DNA of 25,511 nt from DIGJ01 sp036658435 (lineage in GTDB: Bacteria; Bacillota; Clostridia; Lachnospirales; Lachnospiraceae), in contig JAVXEO010000030.1 in assembly GCA_036658435.1 (NCBI GenBank), positions 1-25,511 of the forward strand, in the 5' to 3' direction. Under the pieces are notes generated by a model. That model did no database searches. It was not told the origin of the DNA and saw only the letters and a list, made by a program, of their open reading frames with translations. Shown here one piece after another: positions 16,048-23,604 of the stretch. Position numbers and translations under genes: made by a program. Position 1 is the first letter of the stretch. Every line of letters begins with the position of its first letter.

Positions 16048-16818
16048 CTAATGATTCAATTTTTCTAATTCATCAAATATTACATCATTAATTACTTTTA
16101 TATAGGTTCCCTTCATCCCAGAAGAACGGGATTCAATAACACCTGCGCTTTCGAATTTTCTTAGTGCATTCACAATGACGGACCTGGTAATTCCTACTCG
16201 GTCTGCAATTTTACTTGCCACTAAAATTCCTTCACTTCCGTCCAATTCTTTAAAAATATGTCGAATCGCTTCTAATTCCGAAAAAGACAGGGTACTGATT
16301 GCGGATTGTACGATCTGTACTTTACGATTTTCTTCTGCACTTTCTTCATTCACCGAGCGAAGCATCTCAAGTCCAACAACCGTAGTTCCATATTCGCTTA
16401 AAATAATATCATCAATGGTATACTGCTGTTCCCTCTTATATAAAAATAAAGTTCCAAGTCTTTCTCCTGCAATATCAATTGGTGTAATGATGGCCTGATA
16501 ATCGTTTACTCCCACAAATTCAAATCCCAAAGTTGTTAAATTTACATTTTCTTTTGTTGAAAGAATGCTCAGAAGCCTTTCATTTAGCATTTCATCAATA
16601 TGTCCTCCAACACTGTCCTTGATTAATTCTCTAATTTCCATAATATCATCACGGTTCTTAATCCCCAGAACTTTTCCCTTTTTACTGATTACCAGTATAT
16701 TGGAGTCAAGAATTTCACTCAAGACATGACAAATATCATTAAAAACAACTTTATGTGAACTGTTATTATGAAGCAATTTGTTTATTTTTCTTGTCTTATC
16801 TAATAATTGAACGCTCAT
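16048..16818 (-). CDS. codY: GTP- and branched-chain-amino-acid-sensing repressor CodY
   Basis: Global nutritional repressor in Firmicutes: with isoleucine/valine/leucine and GTP bound it represses starvation genes, including motility genes in Bacillus. It has 256 residues. The N-terminal GAF domain covers about 1-155, and the C-terminal winged helix-turn-helix has ASKIADRVGITRSVIVNALR followed by KFESAGVIESRSSGMKGTY, almost the same as in Bacillus. ATG at 16818 with AAAGGAG 8 bases upstream. It follows topA and precedes flgB, as in Bacillus except that hslVU and xerC are missing. Confidence 0.98.
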   Translation of the reverse strand: MSVQLLDKTRKINKLLHNNSSHKVVFNDICHVLSEILDSNILVISKKGKVLGIKNRDDIMEIRELIKDSVGGHIDEMLNERLLSILSTKENVNLTTLGFEFVGVNDYQAIITPIDIAGERLGTLFLYKREQQYTIDDIILSEYGTTVVGLEMLRSVNEESAEENRKVQIVQSAISTLSFSELEAIRHIFKELDGSEGILVASKIADRVGITRSVIVNALRKFESAGVIESRSSGMKGTYIKVINDVIFDELEKLNH

Positions 16819-16861
16819 TTCACTTCTCCTTTATCAAAGATTTTTATCAAAAGTTTACTAA

Positions 16862-16890
16862 AGTTTACCACAATTCTTTTATAAAGGCAA
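16862..16890 (-). promoter_or_regulatory. Possible codY promoter
   Basis: Minus-strand TTGCCT (16885-16890), 17-base spacer, TAAACT (16862-16867). The -10 matches only 4 of 6. The -10 lies in a tandem 10-base repeat (16851-16870, AAGTTTACTA/AAGTTTACCA). Read-through from topA is also possible, since no terminator is seen after topA. Confidence 0.35.
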
Positions 16891-16991
16891 TCGTTTTTAC
16901 ATTATTGTAGATTTCTAATACTTATTTTTTTATGAAGTCAAACAATTTCAAATAAATATTTTTTTACTTGGATTTTCTTAGAGTATTCAAA

Positions 16992-19058
16992 CTATTCTAT
17001 ATTATTTTTAATAAATCCGCATTTTTCATCCATACACACCAGTTTTGCTCCTTTTTCAAGTAAAATCTGATTGCATTCCGGGCATCTTTCCTTCGATGGT
17101 CTTTGCCATGTCATAAAATCACATTCCGGATTATTGAGACAACCATAATATTTTCTTCCTTTTTTAGTTTTACGAATTACAACTTCTCCACCACATTGCG
17201 GACATTCCACCCCTATTTTTTCAAAATACTGCTTGGTATTTCTACAATCCGGAAATCCGGGACATGCCAGAAATTTCCCATGAGGTCCGTACTTAACAAC
17301 CATATTTTTTCCGCATTCCTCACAAATTACATCCGTTACCTCATCTTCTATATTAATCTTTTCAAGCTTAACTTCTGCTGTCTTAACGGCTTCTTCCAAG
17401 TCCGGATAAAAATTTTCAACTACGGTTTTCCATGAAAGTTCTCCAGCTTCTACCGCATCCAAAAGACTTTCCATGTTGGCTGTAAAGTTTACATCTACAA
17501 TACTTGAGAACCCTTCCAGCATAATGTGGTTTACAACTTCTCCAATTTCCGTCACATATAAGTTTTTATTTTCTTTTACAATATAGCGTCTTGCCAGAAT
17601 GGTAGTGATGGTAGGGGCATACGTACTTGGCCTCCCAATTCCTAATTCTTCCAATGCCTTTACAAGAGATGCCTCAGTAAAGTGAGCCGGTGGCTGTGTA
17701 AAATGCTGGTTGTTTTCATAATCTTCTAGTTGTAATTTTGTACCTGCTTCCATTGATTTTGCAAATGTAATTTTTTCTTCTTTTTCTTCTTCCATAGAAT
17801 ACACTGCCATAAATCCATCAAATACCAGTTTGGAAGCTGCCGCCGTAAAACGATATCCATTTCCATCAATCTTTACAGCCGTTGTTTCGTATTTTGCTGT
17901 TTTCATACGGCTTGCAACAAAACGTTTCCATATTAGCTGGTATAAGCGAAACTGGTCACGGCTCAAAGCTTCTTTTATCTTGACCGGTGTTAATTCGGAA
18001 TACGTAGGGCGAATGGCTTCATGGGCATCTTGAATCTTTTTATCTGCCTTTTTCACAATTTTTTCTAAAGAGACCATTTCTTCTCCATAGTTTTCACGAA
18101 TAAAGTCTTTTACCAAAGCATCTGCTTCATCGGAAATACGAGTAGAATCGGTACGTAAATATGTGATAATACCAACACTGCCCATTCCTTTAATATTAAT
18201 TCCTTCATATAATTGCTGTGCAATTCGCATCGTTTTTTGTGTTGAAAAATTCAGCAGTTTCGACGCTTCCTGTTGTAATGTACTGGTAGTAAAGGGTACC
18301 GGTGCCTTTTTTATTCGTTCTCCAATTTTAATATCTGACACAAAAAATTCCGCATTTTCTAATTTTTTCAAAATGTTTTGTAATTCCATTTCGGAATGAA
18401 TTTCCATTTTTTGTTCCGTTGTACCATAAAATTTGGCATGCAATAATTTTTTTTCATTTTCCATTTGAAAAGATGCTTCCATTGACCAGTACTCTTCCGG
18501 AACAAAAGCATTAATTTCTTCTTCTCTATCACAAATAATACGCAGTGCTACTGATTGTACACGACCTGCGCTTAATCCTCTTTTCACCTTAGCCCATAGC
18601 AGCGGGCTAATACTGTAACCAACCATGCGATCCAATACTCTTCTTGCCTGCTGTGCATCCACTAAATCCATATCAATTTCTCTCGCTTGTTTAATGGAAG
18701 ATTTTACTGCATTTTTGGTAATTTCATTGAATGTAATACGACTCGCTTTTTTTTCATCTAGCTTTAAAGCTTTCATTAGATGCCACGAAATCGCTTCTCC
18801 TTCACGGTCAGGGTCAGTTGCAAGATATACTTTATCTGCTTTTTTTACTTCTTTACGAAGCTTCGCCAAAAGTTCTCCTTTTCCGCGAATGGTAATATAT
18901 TTTGGTTCAAAATCTCCCTTAACATCTATTCCCAGCTGGCTCTTTGGTAAATCCCTTACATGACCATTTGAAGCCAAAACTTCATAGTTTTTTCCCAAAA
19001 ACTTTTTAATGGTAGCCGCCTTAGCTGGTGATTCTACAATAACTAGATTATTCGGCAT
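16992..19058 (-). CDS. topA: DNA topoisomerase I (type IA)
   Basis: Relaxes negative supercoils. It has 688 residues (Bacillus TopA about 690). The TOPRIM domain (about 3-112) carries the metal site TDPDREGEA (Asp82, Asp84, Glu86); the catalytic tyrosine is Tyr300 in VGIITYLRTDSTRIS. Three C-terminal zinc-ribbon modules (about 578-685) have CEEC/CPGFPDC, CPQC/CLNNPEC and CPEC/CMDEKC. ATG at 19058 with AGGAG formed by the end of dprA; the gap to dprA is 10 bases, so the two are coupled. It is followed by 173 gene-free bases before codY. Confidence 0.98.
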   Translation of the reverse strand: MPNNLVIVESPAKAATIKKFLGKNYEVLASNGHVRDLPKSQLGIDVKGDFEPKYITIRGKGELLAKLRKEVKKADKVYLATDPDREGEAISWHLMKALKLDEKKASRITFNEITKNAVKSSIKQAREIDMDLVDAQQARRVLDRMVGYSISPLLWAKVKRGLSAGRVQSVALRIICDREEEINAFVPEEYWSMEASFQMENEKKLLHAKFYGTTEQKMEIHSEMELQNILKKLENAEFFVSDIKIGERIKKAPVPFTTSTLQQEASKLLNFSTQKTMRIAQQLYEGINIKGMGSVGIITYLRTDSTRISDEADALVKDFIRENYGEEMVSLEKIVKKADKKIQDAHEAIRPTYSELTPVKIKEALSRDQFRLYQLIWKRFVASRMKTAKYETTAVKIDGNGYRFTAAASKLVFDGFMAVYSMEEEKEEKITFAKSMEAGTKLQLEDYENNQHFTQPPAHFTEASLVKALEELGIGRPSTYAPTITTILARRYIVKENKNLYVTEIGEVVNHIMLEGFSSIVDVNFTANMESLLDAVEAGELSWKTVVENFYPDLEEAVKTAEVKLEKINIEDEVTDVICEECGKNMVVKYGPHGKFLACPGFPDCRNTKQYFEKIGVECPQCGGEVVIRKTKKGRKYYGCLNNPECDFMTWQRPSKERCPECNQILLEKGAKLVCMDEKCGFIKNNIE

Positions 19059-19068
19059 TTATATTCTC

Positions 19069-19953
19069 CTACTCCAATAGCTTTATATAATAGTTTTTAA
19101 GTACCTGCTTAATATATCCTTTTTCCTCCAATGAAATTAAACTTTCCATCACTGCATATAAAGGCATACAACTCTCGCAAACAATCTGATTCACATGTTT
19201 GGGTACTAAACAGAGCCTACTATACACCATTTCCTCCCCCATTTCAAGGCATTTGTTATTTTTTTTATTTTCCATAGTATTAGAGGAAGACTCTATTCCA
19301 TAGTAATTAAGAAGATCCAATGGTTCCGTAATGGGTATGGCACCTGCCTTTAATAATCCATTGCACCCTTTACTTAAATTGTCATTTATCCTTCCCGGTA
19401 AAACAAAGATGTCTTTCCCTTGTTCCAGTCCATACTCAACCGTAATGAGGGAACCGCTCTTTTCCCTTGCCTCAATAACAAAAATCCCATCCGCTAATCC
19501 ACTGATAATTCGGTTTCTCATTGGAAAATATCCGGCTAATGGCGGTGTCCCTTCTGGGTATTCCGATAGAATTCCACCGCTTTTACACATTTTTTTATAG
19601 AGGGAACTATTTTCTTTTGGATAGCAGATATCAATACCGCAGCCTAGAATTCCAAAGGTAGGCATTTCACTTTCCAATGCCCCCTGATGTGCATATCCGT
19701 CAATTCCCCTTGCCAATCCACTGATAATCTGAATTCCATACTTTGAAAGTTCTTTGCAAAAATACAGAGCGGTTTCCTTCCCATAGTAAGAACAGTCTCT
19801 GGCCCCCACAACAGCAAGACTAATCTTATCTTCCCTTGGAAGATTTCCTATTACAAATAGTCTCTTTGGTGGTTTATATATATGTCGTAGTTTTTCAGGA
19901 TAAGCCTGATTTTCTATTTTTATTTCATAAATCTTTTCTTTTTCTTCTATCAT
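19069..19953 (-). CDS. dprA: DNA-processing protein DprA (Smf)
   Basis: Binds incoming single-stranded DNA and loads RecA during natural transformation. It has 294 residues. An N-terminal KLRHIYKPPKRLFVIGNL segment leads into the Rossmann-type core (about 55-260) with LAVVGARDCSYYGKE, IISGLARGIDGYAHQGALE and FPMRNRIISGLADG. A short C-terminal winged-helix-like tail follows. No SAM domain is seen at the N-terminus. The ATG at 19953 follows AAGGGGAG; a GTG at 19980 with GAGGA upstream would add nine residues and cannot be excluded. It lies between the comM-type gene and topA. Confidence 0.95.
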   Translation of the reverse strand: MIEEKEKIYEIKIENQAYPEKLRHIYKPPKRLFVIGNLPREDKISLAVVGARDCSYYGKETALYFCKELSKYGIQIISGLARGIDGYAHQGALESEMPTFGILGCGIDICYPKENSSLYKKMCKSGGILSEYPEGTPPLAGYFPMRNRIISGLADGIFVIEAREKSGSLITVEYGLEQGKDIFVLPGRINDNLSKGCNGLLKAGAIPITEPLDLLNYYGIESSSNTMENKKNNKCLEMGEEMVYSRLCLVPKHVNQIVCESCMPLYAVMESLISLEEKGYIKQVLKNYYIKLLE

Positions 19954-20029
19954 CCTTATTTTTTCTCCCCTTAAAATCACAAATCAAATCCTCGTTATTT
20001 TTCTAATGAAAAACGGAAAAATTATTGGT

Positions 20030-21577
20030 TTAGTTCCAGTATTTCTTATCATTGATACGATAAAAGATACTCTCTGCAATATGTTTTGAAAGAATAACTT
20101 CGCTTTCATCTAAATCAGCAATGGTTCTGGCCACTTTTAATATCTTATGATATCCTCTTGCTGTTAAATTTTCTTTTTCAAAGGCCCTTGCTATTAACGC
20201 CTCCCCCTCTTTGTTAATTTCACAATATTTTTCTATTAAAGTAGATGGTAAGCCGGAATTAAAATATATGGGTTCTTTTTGACTATATTCGTTCTGGTAA
20301 CGCTCCCTTTGAATTTTTCTTGCTTTTTTAACTCTCTTTCGAATACTCTCTGAACTTTCTCCTTTTTTCGCAGCCTCTATATCACGGTAATCCACAGGAA
20401 CTGCCTCTGCACAAATATCCATTCTATCTAATACCGGTCCGGATACCTTTTCTAAATATCGTTTTACCTCATTAATCGAGCAGGCACAGCGGTTACGATC
20501 CGGATAGTATCCACATTTGCAGGGATTCATGGCACTAACTAACATGAAATCTGCCGGATAAACATAGGTTCCATTCATCCTGCTTATTCTTATTTTTTTA
20601 TCTTCTAAAGGCTGCCTTAGCAATTCAATCGTGCTCTTTGTATATTCTGTCAGTTCATCCAAAAATAAGACACCACCCATAGCGAAAGAAACCTCTCCTG
20701 CTTTTGGATGAAGTCCACCTCCAACAAGTGCATTGGGTGTAATGGTATGATGAGGCGCACGAAATGGGCGTCTTTTTACAAGGAAATTGTCCTTATCTAA
20801 AAGACCGGATATGCTGTATATTTTTGTAATTTCCATACTTTCTTCAAAAGTCAGCTCTGGCATGATGCTGGGAATTGCCTTGGCAATCATGGTTTTCCCA
20901 ACGCCGGGAGGTCCAATCATCAAAAGATGATGCATTCCGCTTACCGCAACCTCCACTGCACGTTTTAAGGTTTCCTGTCCAATCACGTCCTTAAAATCGA
21001 AGGCAGATTCGTCCTCCTCCAAAAGGAATAAACTTTCTACATCTACTTTTGTTTCTTCCAAATTCTCGTTATGGCTTAATTTTTCAACAATTTCTAATAG
21101 AGTTTCCGCCCCGCTTACCTGGATTCCCTTTACCACTGCACCTTCCTTTGCGTTAATTTTTGGAACAATACATCTTTTGAATCCCTCTTGTTTGGCTTTG
21201 TACACGACCGGAAGAATTCCATTTACACTTCCAATTTTCCCATCCAATGAAAGTTCTCCCATAAATAAGGTATCTGTTAAATTTTCTTCCGGAATATAGC
21301 CTAGAGCTGCTAAAATTGCAATGGCAATGGATAAGTCAAATGCAGTTCCTTCTTTTCGAAGATCTGCAGGTGATAAGTTGATGGTAATATGCTTTGGAGG
21401 CAGACGGTATCCAAAGTTCTTAAGAGCAATCCTTACGCGCTCTTTCGCTTCTTTTACTTCCGATCCCAAATATCCAACCATAGAAAAAAGAGGCAGTCCG
21501 TCACAAACGTCTGCCTCAACATTAACAATCAGTCCCTGAATTCCATGAACTGCTGCACTATATGTTTTACTATACAT
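20030..21577 (-). CDS. comM: YifB/ComM family Mg-chelatase-like AAA+ ATPase
   Basis: ComM-type proteins are hexameric helicases that extend branch migration during integration of transforming DNA; the family name 'magnesium chelatase-like' is only structural. It has 515 residues. An N-terminal ChlI-fold domain (about 1-160) is followed by the AAA+ core, with Walker A GPPGVGKT at about 222-229, FRAPHHTITPNALVGGG and Walker B VLFLDELTEY. The C-terminal Mg_chelatase_C helix bundle contains ARGYHKILKVARTIADL. A Cys-rich insert NPCKCGYYPDRNRCAC is usual for the family. ATG at 21577 with AAAGGA 7 bases upstream; the ATG at 21613 sits at the predicted transcript start and is rejected. Next to dprA, it suggests a DNA-uptake module. 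Confidence 0.95.
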   Translation of the reverse strand: MYSKTYSAAVHGIQGLIVNVEADVCDGLPLFSMVGYLGSEVKEAKERVRIALKNFGYRLPPKHITINLSPADLRKEGTAFDLSIAIAILAALGYIPEENLTDTLFMGELSLDGKIGSVNGILPVVYKAKQEGFKRCIVPKINAKEGAVVKGIQVSGAETLLEIVEKLSHNENLEETKVDVESLFLLEEDESAFDFKDVIGQETLKRAVEVAVSGMHHLLMIGPPGVGKTMIAKAIPSIMPELTFEESMEITKIYSISGLLDKDNFLVKRRPFRAPHHTITPNALVGGGLHPKAGEVSFAMGGVLFLDELTEYTKSTIELLRQPLEDKKIRISRMNGTYVYPADFMLVSAMNPCKCGYYPDRNRCACSINEVKRYLEKVSGPVLDRMDICAEAVPVDYRDIEAAKKGESSESIRKRVKKARKIQRERYQNEYSQKEPIYFNSGLPSTLIEKYCEINKEGEALIARAFEKENLTARGYHKILKVARTIADLDESEVILSKHIAESIFYRINDKKYWN

Positions 21578-21616
21578 GTTTGTTTCCTTTCTTCGAAAAG
21601 AAAGACTATCCATCCT

Positions 21617-21645
21617 AGTATATCATACATATTATATTTGTTCAA
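21617..21645 (-). promoter_or_regulatory. Candidate proximal promoter of comM-dprA-topA
   Basis: Minus-strand TTGAAC (21640-21645), 17 bases, TATACT (21617-21622; 5 of 6). The predicted start is about 21610, just before the comM ribosome site. It interleaves with the distal promoter at 21631-21659. Confidence 0.45.
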
Positions 21646-21659
21646 TATTATTTTTACAA
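21631..21659 (-). promoter_or_regulatory. Candidate distal promoter of comM-dprA-topA
   Basis: Minus-strand TTGTAA (21654-21659), 17 bases, perfect TATAAT (21631-21636). The two boxes are identical to those before flbD. An AAGTATA/TATACTT inverted repeat (21658-21678) abuts the -35. Confidence 0.5.
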
Positions 21660-21689
21660 GTATAGTTGTTTTATACTTATCCTCTTTTA

Positions 21690-22148
21690 TTACAGTTCTT
21701 TATCCAATATCTTTTTTATTTCATCCATAAAAGTGTTTACATCTTTAAACTCACGATAAACAGACGCAAAACGAACATAGGCCACCTGATCGAAATTTTT
21801 TAATTTTTCCATCACAATGGATCCAATACGGCTGCTTGGAATTTCCTTTTCTTCTAAATTAAAAATAGCAGTTTCTACTTCATCTACCAGTCCGTTAATT
21901 TGATCAACCGAAATAGGCCTTTTATGGCAGGAGCGAAATACACCGGATTCTATTTTTGAACGATCATAGGGTTCACGAATCATATCCTTTTTTATAACCA
22001 CAAGGGGAATCGCTTCTACTTTTTCATAGGTTGTAAATCTTTTGCTGCATTCATCACACTGTCTTCTTCTGCGAATAGAATTGTTATCATCCGCAGGTCT
22101 TGAATCAATTACGCGGGTATTGTCTTCCCCACAAAACGGACATTTCAT
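21690..22148 (-). CDS. nrdR: Transcriptional repressor NrdR
   Basis: Zinc- and nucleotide-binding repressor of ribonucleotide reductase genes; ATP/dATP binding sets its oligomeric state. It has 152 residues. The N-terminal zinc ribbon has CPFC (Cys3, Cys6) and CDEC (Cys31, Cys34) with the DNA-binding run RRRRQ; the ATP-cone covers about 49-139. ATG at 22148 with GAGGAGG. A sigma-A promoter lies upstream (22193-22221). No NrdR-box palindrome is recognised next to the gene itself. Confidence 0.97.
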   Translation of the reverse strand: MKCPFCGEDNTRVIDSRPADDNNSIRRRRQCDECSKRFTTYEKVEAIPLVVIKKDMIREPYDRSKIESGVFRSCHKRPISVDQINGLVDEVETAIFNLEEKEIPSSRIGSIVMEKLKNFDQVAYVRFASVYREFKDVNTFMDEIKKILDKEL

Positions 22149-22192
22149 TCTTGAATCCTCCTCTATTTTTTACGTTTGGTTCTTTAAAATTA

Positions 22193-22221
22193 ATTATATT
22201 AAATCCCTATAAAAAGGTCAA
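22193..22221 (-). promoter_or_regulatory. Sigma-A promoter of nrdR
   Basis: Minus-strand TTGACC (22216-22221, 5 of 6), 17 bases, perfect TATAAT (22193-22198). The best promoter match in the window; the leader before nrdR is about 38 bases. Confidence 0.7.
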
Positions 22222-22229
22222 GGAAATAT

Positions 22230-22490
22230 CTATATTTTGCATTTCACAAAAGTTTTTTCTGTATCCGTTTCTACAAGCACAACGTCTTCACCAATTTGTC
22301 GAATGCAGCAGTAATCAATCACATATTCATGGTCTCTTCCCATAATTCCCCATATTTTACAAGGTCCAGGAATCATTACTTTGCAAATTTGTCCGGTACA
22401 AACATCAAATTCTATATCCTCAATAAACCCAAGACGCTGTCCGTCACAAATATTAATTACCTCTTTCTGGCTTAATTCACAAAGTCTCAT
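22230..22490 (-). CDS. YlmC/YmxH family PRC-barrel sporulation protein
   Basis: An 86-residue protein with a single PRC-barrel-type fold. The family motif MRLCELSQKEVINICDGQRL with GFIEDIEFD at the N-terminus is diagnostic of the YlmC/YmxH group, which is restricted to endospore formers and often listed as sporulation-related without a defined activity. Here it contains five cysteines (Cys4, Cys15, Cys31, Cys36, Cys44) and a Cys-Cys pair further on. ATG at 22490 with AAGGGAG. It is divergent from sigG across 169 bases. Confidence 0.88.
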   Translation of the reverse strand: MRLCELSQKEVINICDGQRLGFIEDIEFDVCTGQICKVMIPGPCKIWGIMGRDHEYVIDYCCIRQIGEDVVLVETDTEKTFVKCKI

Positions 22491-22602
22491 TTTAACTCCC
22501 TTCTGGATTCTTTGCCTTATTAGTTATATATGCCTGTTTTCTCAAAATATTTCCAATAGGAAAAATTTACAAAAGAATCTTTCGTATATTTCCATTGAAA
22601 AG

Positions 22603-22617
22603 GTAAATGCTATTTAC
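22603..22617. repeat. Small inverted repeat upstream of sigG
   Basis: GTAAAT-GCT-ATTTAC, a perfect 6-base inverted repeat with a 3-base spacer, 42 bases before the sigG ATG. It could be an operator or part of a promoter; nothing recognisable beyond symmetry. Confidence 0.5.
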
Positions 22618-22659
22618 TATAGCAAAATTACGGATACAAAATAAAACCCGGAGGTTACT

Positions 22660-23445
22660 ATGGCTCTTTATAAAGTTGAAATCTGTGGTGTAAACACAGC
22701 CAAGCTGCCCCTTCTTGGAAACAAGGAAAAAGAGGAACTATTTAAACAGGTAATGAGTGGAAATAAAGAAGCGCGTGAGCTCTATATAAAAGGAAATTTA
22801 AGGCTTGTTCTCAGTATTATACAGCGTTTTTCTAATAGTAATGAAAATGTAGATGATTTATTTCAAATTGGCTGTATTGGTTTAATGAAAGCCATCGATA
22901 ATTTTGATATTACTCAAAATGTAAAGTTTTCTACCTATGCCGTTCCCATGATAATTGGGGAAATACGCCGCTATTTAAGAGACAATAACTCTATTCGTGT
23001 CAGCCGTTCTTTACGGGATATTGCTTATAAAGCCATCTACACAAAAGAAGCCTTGATGAAACAGTCGGATAAAGAACCTACTATCGAAGATATTGCCAAA
23101 GAACTGGATATGAATCCCGAAGATATTGTATATGCCCTAGATGCCATTCAACACCCTCTATCCCTATATGAACCGGTGTATTCGGAAGGTGGCGATACGC
23201 TTTATATTATGGATCAAGTCAGCGATAAAAAGAATAGAGAAGAGAACTGGGTTGAGGAAATTTCTTTAAATTCTGCCATAAAAAAGCTTCCTCATCGAGA
23301 AAGCAACATTATACGTCTTCGCTACTTTGAAGGGAAAACACAGATGGAAGTTGCGGAAGAAATTCATATTTCTCAGGCACAAGTTTCTCGACTGGAAAAA
23401 TCAGCTCTCAAAAATATGCGCAATTATCTTGCTGTACCAGGATAA
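22660..23445 (+). CDS. sigG: RNA polymerase forespore sigma factor SigG
   Basis: Late forespore-specific sigma factor. The 261 residues start with the SigG-specific YKVEICGVNTAKLPLL, the site of anti-sigma (SpoIIAB/CsfB) control in Bacillus. Region 2 (about 45-115) has DLFQIGCIGLMKAIDNFD and KFSTYAVPMIIGEIRRYLRD; region 3 (about 120-175) and region 4 (about 195-258) follow, the latter with the helix-turn-helix KTQMEVAEEIHISQAQVSRL. GGAGG 6 bases before the ATG. The last bases and stop codon lie at the start of the repeat at 23439. In many Clostridia sigG follows spoIIGA-sigE; those are not in the window, and sigG is divergent from its usual downstream neighbours. Confidence 0.96.
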   Translation: MALYKVEICGVNTAKLPLLGNKEKEELFKQVMSGNKEARELYIKGNLRLVLSIIQRFSNSNENVDDLFQIGCIGLMKAIDNFDITQNVKFSTYAVPMIIGEIRRYLRDNNSIRVSRSLRDIAYKAIYTKEALMKQSDKEPTIEDIAKELDMNPEDIVYALDAIQHPLSLYEPVYSEGGDTLYIMDQVSDKKNREENWVEEISLNSAIKKLPHRESNIIRLRYFEGKTQMEVAEEIHISQAQVSRLEKSALKNMRNYLAVPG

Positions 23446-23488
23446 AGAGTCTGCTTTGCAGACTCTCGCGCCAAAGCATATTCCTTAG
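23439..23488 (+). repeat. Direct repeat copy 1 (structured, at sigG end)
   Basis: These 50 bases recur at 25462-25511 with 48 identities (differences at 23458 and 23466). It begins with AGGATAAAGAG, so it includes the sigG stop codon, continues with a perfect 9-pair hairpin (23446-23454 with 23458-23466, loop TTT) and then CGCGCCAAAGCATATTCC. The latter starts a second stem, CGCGC (23467-23471) with GCGCG (23488-23492). The true right end cannot be set because the second copy is cut by the window edge. Confidence 0.92.
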
Positions 23489-23515
23489 CGCGGCGTGCGC
23501 ACCCACAGCGGAGCA

Positions 23516-23553
23516 TTTTTATGTAATAGGAGCACTTTCCTATTACATAAAAA
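23516..23553. repeat. Perfect 16-pair AT-rich stem-loop
   Basis: TTTTTATGTAATAGGA (23516-23531) pairs fully with 23538-23553, with the 6-base loop GCACTT. On neither strand is it followed by a free uridine run, since the T-run pairs with the A-run, so it is not a standard terminator. It lies between repeat copy 1 and the mcp terminator. Confidence 0.8.
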
Positions 23554-23560
23554 AATTAAA

Positions 23561-23592
23561 GGTGCAGCCCTGTGAAATAGCACGGCTGCACC
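23561..23592 (-). terminator. Terminator of mcp
   Basis: GGTGCAGCC (23561-23569) pairs perfectly with GGCTGCACC (23584-23592). On the minus strand the stem is followed by TTTAATTTTTTT, a good intrinsic terminator 12 bases after the mcp stop. On the plus strand it may also stop sigG transcripts, with a poorer uridine run. Confidence 0.85.
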
Positions 23593-23604
23593 CTTGGTTA
23601 AATC

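Noticed and set aside
16971..16985. CodY-box-like sequence between topA and codY
   Set aside because: About five mismatches to the 15-base consensus; expected by chance in DNA this AT-rich.
22525..22554. Sigma-E-like promoter (ATATT and CATATATA) before the ymxH-type gene
   Set aside because: Spacing is about one base short and the -10 deviates; in this AT-rich gap the match is not convincing.
22584..22611. Sigma-F-type promoter (GTATA ... GG) for sigG
   Set aside because: Spacer is 13 instead of about 15 bases and the -10 lacks key positions; the true sigG promoter remains unassigned.
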